Part shown: in pieces, positions 5,960-10,696 of the stretch
How positions within the stretch are numbered: position 1 is the first letter of the stretch
Layout: the number at the start of each line of letters is the position of its first letter
Assembly (NCBI GenBank): GCA_030631385.1
Contig: DAOVLG010000031.1
Coordinates: 1 to 10,696 of the forward strand
Origin: Candidatus Coatesiibacteriota bacterium
GTDB taxonomy: Bacteria; RBG-13-66-14
Direction of reading: 5' to 3'
Length of the DNA: 10,696 bases
Position numbers and translations under genes: made by a program
The notes under the pieces: model-generated
What the model was told of the DNA's origin: nothing
The model's input: the letters and a program-made list of their open reading frames with translations, nothing else
Database searches by the model: none

Positions 5960-6076
5960 CCCCATAAAACTTAATGAAATCGTGTTGAGATATTCCCTCA
6001 GGTGCGTCCGGAATTACACCAGTAAACCGATTATTCAACCCCGCTAAACCGGCCCCGCTACATATCTCTATTAAGG

Positions 6077-8167
6077 TTACTTCGTCTTGACCTTTTTATA
6101 GCCCCCCTCCCCCGGCTTCGGTTTGGGTAAAAAGCGTCCCCATTCCCGATCCTCCTTCGGGGGTATCGGCCTGTCCGGATCCGCTGCCACCATGGAGTAG
6201 TCCAGGTCATCGTCTATGGCCATAGCGAGGGCCGTACCGCAGCGGGGGCAGTAGACACCATCCACGTCCCCCTTCCCCCCGGAGCGGAGCTGGACATTTT
6301 TGAATAAACATCGCAGCGTCTTGTTCCACCTCGTCTTGTGACCGCACTTCTCGCACCGCACCTCGAAGTCGACCTTCTTCGGCTTTAGTTTGGGCCTTTC
6401 CACGCCGGTAGGTTCGGTCTTGATTATCCTGCCCTTGGTCTTGGGAACCGGCTCATCTCCATGCTCCGCCTCGCCCGCCTTCCGCAGCCAGTACTGCTGA
6501 CCCATGGTTAACAGGGTGTTGGTGATCCAGTAGAGGACCAGACCCGCGGGCATGCTGTAGAACATAAAACCGAAAATGAATGGGAGGTACTTGGTGAAGC
6601 CGGTCTGCTTACCGCCGCCACGGGTGGTCAGCCGGCCCTGGTACCACATGGCGGCGATCATCAGGACGGGCAGCAGGTTGAAGGAGGTCCAGCCCAACAG
6701 AGGGATGGTAAAACCGAAACCGAAGAGGGCGTCGGGCAGGGTCAGGTCGGAGATCCAGAGGAAGCTCGCCCCGCGGAGCTCCACGGCGTTGCGCAGGCAA
6801 CCAAAGAGGGCAATGAAGATCGGCATCTGCAACAGCAGCGGAAGGCAGCCTCCCAAGGGGGAGACGTTGTTCTTCTTGTAGAGATCCATGATCTCCTGGT
6901 TGGCCCGCTGCTTATCCTGGGCGTACTTCTCCTTGATGGCTTCGATCTTCGGCTGGAGCCACTGCATGGCGATGCTGGAGCGGAAGCTCTTGTTCGTCAA
7001 CGGCATGAGCACCAGCTTGAGGGCGATCGAAAGCAGAAGGATGGCCAGACCGTAGCTCCCCAGGAAGCCCTCGAAGAAGTTGAGGAGCTTGAGGGCGCCG
7101 ATGGCGATCGGGGCGAGGAGGTCCCAGCCGAAATCGGCCACGTCGCCCATGCCAACCGACTGGAGGGTGTCGTAGCTCTTGGGTCCGATGTACAGCTCGA
7201 AGCGCTCCTTGAACCGCCCGCTCGCATCGGTGCGCATCTCTATCACGGTGTTGGCGATCCTCGGGGCGGTGGTCAGCGGCTCGAGGGCGACCCGACCGCC
7301 GACGAGCGCCTCGGTGGGTTTCAGGGCCAGGGCGAAGTACTGATCGGCGATGGCCAGGTAATCTATCGGCCCCGACTGCTCCTCCAATTCGTTCTCTCCG
7401 GGGTTCTCCTCGAACTCCTCGCCGGCCACCCGGCCGGTGGTGACCAGGAGGCCGCGGATCAGCTCGCGCATGTCACCCTGGCGGTCCAGGCCGGTGCCCA
7501 GATTCAAATCGAAGGTACGGTGGTCGGCTACGGGATAGTCCACGGTGAGGTCGAAGTGGCCGAGGTAGGAGTCGCCGCGGAAGGTGTAGCTCTTCGCAAC
7601 ACGGATCCCCTCCACCGTGGCGCTGTAGGTCACCGTGAGCTGCTCCGCGCCCATTATCCGATAGCTGCCCGAGGGGAGGTTGGCCGTGTGGATCGCCAGG
7701 GGATCGAACTGGGAGGAGGAGATCATGCCGGGGTAGTACTCCCCCAGAGCTTTGTTGAACAGGACGAGCTCCGAGCCATCGTAGTCCCTGTGCTCCTTCA
7801 GGGTGACCGACTTGATGGCGCCGCCTATGTTGGAGAAGCGGAGGATCAACAGGTCCGTCTCCAGGGTGATCAGGCGTTCCTCGTCGGGGGAGAGGTGCAG
7901 GTCGGTCGCCTCGATCGTGGCGCTCACAACAACCTCTTCCACGGGAGGGGGCTTCTCTTTGACCGGCTCCTCCTCCACAACGGGGGTCTCCTCCTCGACC
8001 GTATCTGTTTCCTCGGCGAGTTTCAAGGTCCCCCCGGCCTCCTCCGTTTCCCCTTCCTCGTCGTCGCCCAGGCTCAGGAGGTAGTTGATACCGATCATCG
8101 CCACGATGGAGATCACCACGGCGAGGACCAGGCGGAGAGTCGTTCCACTGTCCTTCTCTTGGGCCAC
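6077..8167 (-). CDS. yidC: Membrane protein insertase YidC with C-terminal zinc-ribbon extension
   Basis: YidC (696 residues) inserts proteins into the inner membrane, alone or with SecYEG. The N-terminal membrane segment (about 11-32) is followed by an acidic, proline-rich linker (35-80) and a large periplasmic domain (about 85-345), as in diderm YidC. The conserved insertase core covers about 350-570: MPLTNKSFRSS, LQPKIEAIKEKY, NNVSPLGGCLPLLLQMPIFIALF and MPAGLVLYWITN. Lys384 takes the place of the usual groove arginine. After the last membrane segment come about 110 extra residues with a zinc ribbon, Cys605-x2-Cys608 and Cys640-x2-Cys643, then a Lys/Pro-rich tail. This part should lie in the cytoplasm. 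The start is GTG at 8167 with GAGGGG upstream. The usual rpmH-rnpA neighbours are absent. Confidence 0.93.
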   Translation of the reverse strand: MAQEKDSGTTLRLVLAVVISIVAMIGINYLLSLGDDEEGETEEAGGTLKLAEETDTVEEETPVVEEEPVKEKPPPVEEVVVSATIEATDLHLSPDEERLITLETDLLILRFSNIGGAIKSVTLKEHRDYDGSELVLFNKALGEYYPGMISSSQFDPLAIHTANLPSGSYRIMGAEQLTVTYSATVEGIRVAKSYTFRGDSYLGHFDLTVDYPVADHRTFDLNLGTGLDRQGDMRELIRGLLVTTGRVAGEEFEENPGENELEEQSGPIDYLAIADQYFALALKPTEALVGGRVALEPLTTAPRIANTVIEMRTDASGRFKERFELYIGPKSYDTLQSVGMGDVADFGWDLLAPIAIGALKLLNFFEGFLGSYGLAILLLSIALKLVLMPLTNKSFRSSIAMQWLQPKIEAIKEKYAQDKQRANQEIMDLYKKNNVSPLGGCLPLLLQMPIFIALFGCLRNAVELRGASFLWISDLTLPDALFGFGFTIPLLGWTSFNLLPVLMIAAMWYQGRLTTRGGGKQTGFTKYLPFIFGFMFYSMPAGLVLYWITNTLLTMGQQYWLRKAGEAEHGDEPVPKTKGRIIKTEPTGVERPKLKPKKVDFEVRCEKCGHKTRWNKTLRCLFKNVQLRSGGKGDVDGVYCPRCGTALAMAIDDDLDYSMVAADPDRPIPPKEDREWGRFLPKPKPGEGGYKKVKTK

Positions 8168-8202
8168 AACACCCCTCTTTCCAGGCGGTTATAAGCCCAG
8201 GC

Positions 8203-8232
8203 ATTGTACCGGCGCGCGGCGGCGGGTGTCAA
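8203..8232 (-). promoter_or_regulatory. Strong sigma70-type promoter for yidC
   Basis: On the minus strand a perfect TTGACA (8232-8227) and TACAAT (8208-8203) are separated by 18 bases. Transcription would begin near 8196, about 30 bases before the GTG start. The promoter lies back to back with that of the hydrolase gene. Confidence 0.8.
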
Positions 8233-8269
8233 GCCGGAGCGGGATCGGCCCGGGCTCCCGAAGGGCGTA

Positions 8270-8298
8270 TTGTGCACGTTCCCGTTCTCTGCTACCAT
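8270..8298 (+). promoter_or_regulatory. Possible promoter for the hydrolase-lipoprotein pair
   Basis: TTGTGC (8270-8275) and TACCAT (8293-8298) are separated by 17 bases. The start would be near 8305, so the leader would be only about 12 bases and would begin almost at the Shine-Dalgarno sequence. The match is moderate. Confidence 0.45.
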
Positions 8299-8316
8299 CC
8301 CCAGAAAGGAGCCGCG

Positions 8317-8937
8317 ATGCCCGAGCCGCTGGTGGTCGTTGTGGGACCCCTGGAGATTAACTGCTACGTCTGGCCCATCGGTAAGGGCGGCGCCCTGGTG
8401 GTGGACCCCGGGGCCGAGGTGGAGAGGATCGAGGGGGTGATGCGGGAGAACGACCTCACCCCCAGGGCCATCGCTCTGACCCACGGCCACCCCGATCACC
8501 TGGGCGGCGCCGGGGAGATGGCGAAGCACCACGGGATCCCCTGCTACCTCCACCCCGACGACCTGATCTGGGTGGCGGCTCTGAAGGAGGAGTGGCTGGA
8601 GATCTACGGTCCCAAACCCACCGAATGGCCCCACTTCACCTCCTACCCGCCCCTGTTGACCTTCCCCACCCTCCAGCTCGAGGTGCTTCCCCTCCCGGGG
8701 CATTCACCGGGCGGTGTGGTCCTCTACGATTCCACCGAGGGGATCGCCGTCGTGGGCGACACGGTCTTCGCCGGCGGCGTGGGGCGCGCCGACCTCCCCG
8801 GCGGCGATGCCGATACCCTCTTCCACAACATCGAGCGGGTGCTCATGTCCCTCCCGGACGACACACGCCTGCTTCCGGGCCACGGTCCCGCCACGACGGT
8901 CGGTGTGGAGAAGAGATCCAACCCCTTCCTGCTTTAA
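8317..8937 (+). CDS. Metallo-beta-lactamase-fold hydrolase (glyoxalase II-like)
   Basis: This 206-residue protein has the full metal-binding set of the family: THGHPDH (His56, His58, Asp60, His61), His129 in LPGHSPGG, Asp148 in VVGDTVF and His189 in LLPGHGP. Together these form the two-metal hydrolytic site. The PGHSPG and GDTxF spacing places it with the small glyoxalase II-like hydrolases of the YcbL type. Those cleave thioesters such as S-lactoylglutathione or related substrates; the real substrate is not known here. There is no signal peptide, so it is cytoplasmic. The ATG at 8317 follows AAAGGAG (8305-8311) by five bases, so upstream in-frame codons are not used. It is divergent from yidC and followed after one base by a small lipoprotein gene. 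Confidence 0.88.
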   Translation: MPEPLVVVVGPLEINCYVWPIGKGGALVVDPGAEVERIEGVMRENDLTPRAIALTHGHPDHLGGAGEMAKHHGIPCYLHPDDLIWVAALKEEWLEIYGPKPTEWPHFTSYPPLLTFPTLQLEVLPLPGHSPGGVVLYDSTEGIAVVGDTVFAGGVGRADLPGGDADTLFHNIERVLMSLPDDTRLLPGHGPATTVGVEKRSNPFLL

Positions 8938-8938
8938 C

Positions 8939-9268
8939 GTGCCCCCGGCGAGGAAACTCATCCCCCTCCTGGGATTTATTTGTCTATTCGGCTGTGCGAA
9001 GGAACCCCAACCGCCGGTGGGCTGCACATTCTGCAAGGCGCTGCCGTCGGAGGGCTTCAACACCCTGGCGCTGCGGATGCTGGGCGATCCGGATCGCGGT
9101 CCCGAGCTGGCGGCGCTCAACCGGGTGGACGAGCGGGTGCGGCCCGCCGAGGTCCAGCTCCGGGCCGCATCCTACCTGGCTCCCACCGACTACCGGCCGC
9201 ACCTGGCGTTGGCGCTGCTCCTCACCGCCACCGATCCCCGCGACCTCGTCCTCGACCCGCCGGAGTAA
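8939..9268 (+). CDS. Small predicted lipoprotein, function unknown
   Basis: A GTG start at 8939 opens a 109-residue product one base after the hydrolase stop codon. The N-terminus has Arg5 and Lys6, a hydrophobic core (7-17) and LFGC, a plausible lipobox with lipidation at Cys19. Mature residues begin CAKEPQPP. A second pair, Cys29-x2-Cys32 (CTFC), follows. The middle part, LALRMLGDPDRGPELAALNR, is weakly like the core of a LysM or tail-X-type domain (a 'GDP..W.EIA.LNR' pattern), but this is inference. No Shine-Dalgarno sequence is visible, so translation probably depends on ribosomes ending the hydrolase. A longer frame from 8714 overlaps the hydrolase and lacks support. A hairpin follows the stop codon. 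Confidence 0.65.
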   Translation: MPPARKLIPLLGFICLFGCAKEPQPPVGCTFCKALPSEGFNTLALRMLGDPDRGPELAALNRVDERVRPAEVQLRAASYLAPTDYRPHLALALLLTATDPRDLVLDPPE

Positions 9269-9292
9269 AAAAACGGCCCATAGGGACCGTTT
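9266..9292 (-). terminator. Intrinsic terminator for the minus-strand zinc-ribbon gene, between convergent genes
   Basis: On the minus strand AAACGG pairs with CCGTTT, and CCC with GGG, around a short loop with one bulged base (9271-9279 with 9283-9292). It continues into a run of T (9274 down to 9267). On the plus strand it follows the lipoprotein stop codon but has only three T, so it is weaker there. Confidence 0.65.
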
Positions 9293-9310
9293 ACCGGTGA
9301 ACGTACGCTG

Positions 9311-10000
9311 CTATTCAATCTCGATAATGGACCCGCATGAGGGGCAGCGGGTCCTGCGACCCTTCATCTGGGTGATGTTACCGCAGCTCAGGCAGACGGT
9401 GTACCCGGGCGGCACGTCGGTTCCGGCGTCCACACTTAGTTGCCGGTTGCGCTCGCGGATCGCCTCCGCGGCCTCGGTTAGCTGACGCTTTCTCTCCCTG
9501 CTATCCTGCCGAGGGCGTTCCTCCTCCTCTTCGGCCACGAAGGTAACGTCCAACTCGAGGGCCTCGACGGATTCCTCCTGACTAAGGCGCTCGGCGATGA
9601 TCTTGCTGACGGCGCGCCTGTGCTCCTCCTCGTTGACCGGCGTCTCCTCGGCCAGGATCACCACTTTCCTCTCTCCGGCCGTCGTCTCCGTCCCGGTATC
9701 GGGTCGGTAGCGGTACGGTCGGTGCGTGCCCGACGGGGGATGGGTAGCCGAGACGGGGCGGGCGCCGGGGGTTGCGGACGAACCACCCTTCGCCGCATTC
9801 CGGGCTTTTTTTACCGCCCGGCTGATGAGCGGGATTACGACGAAGATGAAGATCAGCGGCACTAAGAAGCCGGGGAAGTAATCGGCGTCCCCGTCGGAGA
9901 CGAGGAAGGCCACCACGCCGCCGAATACAACCAAGGTAATAACCGCGGTGATGATGCCGGTGTTGCAGCCTGGGTTCTGTTGATTGGGAGTGATTGGCAT
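9311..10000 (-). CDS. Membrane protein with C-terminal zinc ribbon, function unknown
   Basis: I do not recognise this 229-residue protein. Two hydrophobic segments lie near the N-terminus (about 14-34 and 42-60), joined by a short acidic loop and followed by a basic stretch (RAVKKARNAAK). This places the rest of the chain in the cytoplasm by the positive-inside rule. A low-complexity linker rich in Pro, Thr, Ser and Arg follows (about 70-108). Next comes a charged, probably helical region (about 110-190, with EEEEERPRQ). The last residues form a zinc ribbon: Cys203-x2-Cys206 and Cys219-x2-Cys222 (CLSCG, then CPSCG). The ATG at 10000 has only a weak GAG upstream. A near-consensus promoter lies about 36 bases away. 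Confidence 0.8.
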   Translation of the reverse strand: MPITPNQQNPGCNTGIITAVITLVVFGGVVAFLVSDGDADYFPGFLVPLIFIFVVIPLISRAVKKARNAAKGGSSATPGARPVSATHPPSGTHRPYRYRPDTGTETTAGERKVVILAEETPVNEEEHRRAVSKIIAERLSQEESVEALELDVTFVAEEEEERPRQDSRERKRQLTEAAEAIRERNRQLSVDAGTDVPPGYTVCLSCGNITQMKGRRTRCPSCGSIIEIE

Positions 10001-10035
10001 GGTTCAACTCGAAGGGGTAACGAGATTGCCAGATG

Positions 10036-10064
10036 ATTATAGGCTCTCGGAAAGACCTTGGCAA
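10036..10064 (-). promoter_or_regulatory. Near-consensus promoter for the zinc-ribbon membrane protein gene
   Basis: On the minus strand TTGCCA (10064-10059) and a perfect TATAAT (10041-10036) are separated by 17 bases. The start would be near 10029, about 30 bases before the ATG at 10000. Confidence 0.8.
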
Positions 10065-10086
10065 GGCCAATCCAGGAATAAAGCGG

Positions 10087-10112
10087 AAAAGAGGAGCCCC
10101 TTCGGTCTCCTC
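10087..10112 (-). terminator. Imperfect hairpin, second terminator of the right-edge gene
   Basis: GAGGAG (10091-10096) pairs with CTCCTC (10107-10112). Inside are a C/T mismatch and two more G-C pairs. Four T follow on the minus strand. It repeats the arms and start of the stronger hairpin about 75 bases away. Confidence 0.45.
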
Positions 10113-10157
10113 GATCTTGATGGCATACCCCGGCAGAGGCCCCTGTCAAATCCGGCT

Positions 10158-10187
10158 AAAAAAAAGAGGAGCCCCGTGGGGCTCCTC
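10158..10187 (-). terminator. Intrinsic terminator of the right-edge secreted protein gene
   Basis: GAGGAGCCCC (10166-10175) pairs perfectly with GGGGCTCCTC (10178-10187), a formal two-base loop that in practice opens to four. On the minus strand it is followed by eight T. It lies about 110 bases after the stop codon of the gene at the right edge. Confidence 0.85.
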
Positions 10188-10277
10188 GACTGTACGGCCT
10201 GGACTACAGGTTAATGAAACCAATCGGCTTTTGACGGTCCTCGCGGAGAGAATCGTCTGGCCCTCCTCGGGAACTGC

Positions 10278-10297
10278 GGTCCAGCGCGCTGCGCTGG
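10278..10297. repeat. CCAGCGC hairpin, copy 2
   Basis: GGTCCAGCGCGCTGCGCTGG has a perfect seven-pair stem (10281-10287 with 10291-10297) and a three-base loop. It matches 2575-2594 at 19 of 20 positions. It lies directly after the stop codon of the right-edge gene. Confidence 0.55.
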
Positions 10298-10298
10298 T

Positions 10299-10696
10299 CT
10301 AGCGCGTGATGACCAGGCGGGTTGTCAGCACCTCGCCGTCAGCTCTCAGCCGAGCGATGTAGACCCCGGCCGGCGAGTCGGCCGCGTCCCAGGTAATCGT
10401 GTGGCGTCCGCCGGTCAGCTCACCCGAGGCGGCGGTGGCCACGCGACGGCCGGCGAGATCGTAGATCGTCAGCTCGACGGCGCCGGTTTCGGGCAGGGTG
10501 ACGTCGAAGCTGACGACGCCCGTGGACGGGTTGGGGTAGGCCGATGAGAGGGCCAGTCGAGAGGCTTCCCCGAGGGCGGAAACGGTCATCGGCCCGAAGC
10601 GCACCGTGGAACCGTCACCGGCGATGAGCTCGAGGTAGTAGTCGTTCGTGCCACAGGCATCGCGATCCAGGTAGCGGCCGCCCGTCTCCGGGACCA
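10299..10696 (-). CDS. Secreted protein, C-terminal part with type IX-like sorting domain
   Basis: The frame enters from the right edge and ends at 10299, giving the last 131 residues or so of a larger protein. There is no start codon in the window; a GTG at 10604 lies inside the continuous frame. The final 80 residues have the pattern of the Por secretion system (type A) C-terminal sorting domain: SSAYPNPSTG, FDVTLPETG, ELTIYDLAGRRV, GGRHTITWDA, SPAGVYIARL and a last strand before the final LVITR. In Bacteroidetes this domain directs passage through the type IX system and attachment to the cell surface. The very similar FlgD-like Ig fold is the main alternative. The preceding stretch (YYLELIAGDGSTVRFGPMTV) looks like another beta-rich module. 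A strong terminator follows the stop codon. Confidence 0.8.
   Translation of the reverse strand, partial: VPETGGRYLDRDACGTNDYYLELIAGDGSTVRFGPMTVSALGEASRLALSSAYPNPSTGVVSFDVTLPETGAVELTIYDLAGRRVATAASGELTGGRHTITWDAADSPAGVYIARLRADGEVLTTRLVITR

Noticed and set aside
6039..6063. Possible decayed GTAG palindrome just after the yidC stop codon
   Set aside because: GTAGCGGGGCCGG is present on the minus strand, but the expected closing arm is missing and only a three-pair stem remains. A direct repeat of CCCCGCTA is all that can be shown.
7520..8194. 224-codon plus-strand open frame opposite the N-terminal half of yidC
   Set aside because: It is antisense to a clear yidC and gives a Val/Gly/His-rich product with no domain.
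8592..9485. 297-codon plus-strand open frame across the hydrolase, lipoprotein and next gene
   Set aside because: It overlaps three better-supported genes in other frames and crosses a terminator. The product is Arg/Pro-rich, as expected for a shadow frame.

Overview
The window is GC-rich and densely coded. It most likely comes from an uncultured, anaerobic, two-membrane bacterium. An outer-membrane beta-barrel protein ending in phenylalanine and a lipoprotein signal point to a diderm envelope. A C-terminal domain resembling the type IX secretion sorting domain points towards the FCB group or a neighbouring candidate phylum. A four-subunit ferredoxin-dependent 2-oxoacid oxidoreductase points to anaerobic metabolism. 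The phylum itself is a guess from this gene content.

Layout, left to right. (1) 1-424, minus: the N-terminal 141 residues of a SLOG/LOG-like nucleotide-binding protein, cut by the window edge. (2) 617-1339, plus: an unrecognised membrane protein with an N-terminal zinc ribbon. (3) 1566-2156, plus: a small outer-membrane beta-barrel protein with a near-consensus promoter and tandem hairpin terminators. (4) 2157-2699: a gene-free stretch with hairpins and REP-like palindromes. (5) 5850-2700, minus: a porG-porD-porA-porB operon for a pyruvate:ferredoxin oxidoreductase-type enzyme, with structured elements in two of its three spacers. (6) 8167-6077, minus: yidC with an unusual cytoplasmic zinc-ribbon tail. 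(7) 8317-8937 and 8939-9268, plus: a metallo-beta-lactamase-fold hydrolase followed one base later by a small lipoprotein. (8) 10000-9311, minus: an unrecognised membrane protein with a C-terminal zinc ribbon. (9) 10696-10299, minus: the C-terminal end of a large secreted protein with a sorting-type domain.

The por genes form one functional unit: PorA and PorB carry the thiamine diphosphate chemistry, and PorD and PorG complete the enzyme and its electron path to ferredoxin. yidC stands alone with its own promoter, divergent from the hydrolase-lipoprotein pair. The rest are single-gene units, several with clear sigma70-type promoters (17-18 base spacers).

The most unusual content is not protein-coding. 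Several short palindromes start with GTAG, the foot tetranucleotide of REP elements mobilised by RAYT transposases. Two of them form an inverted pair in which all six differences fall in three base-paired positions. A double-hairpin element between porD and porA has hairpin loops that are exactly complementary to each other. No transposase, CRISPR array, tRNA or rRNA was seen.
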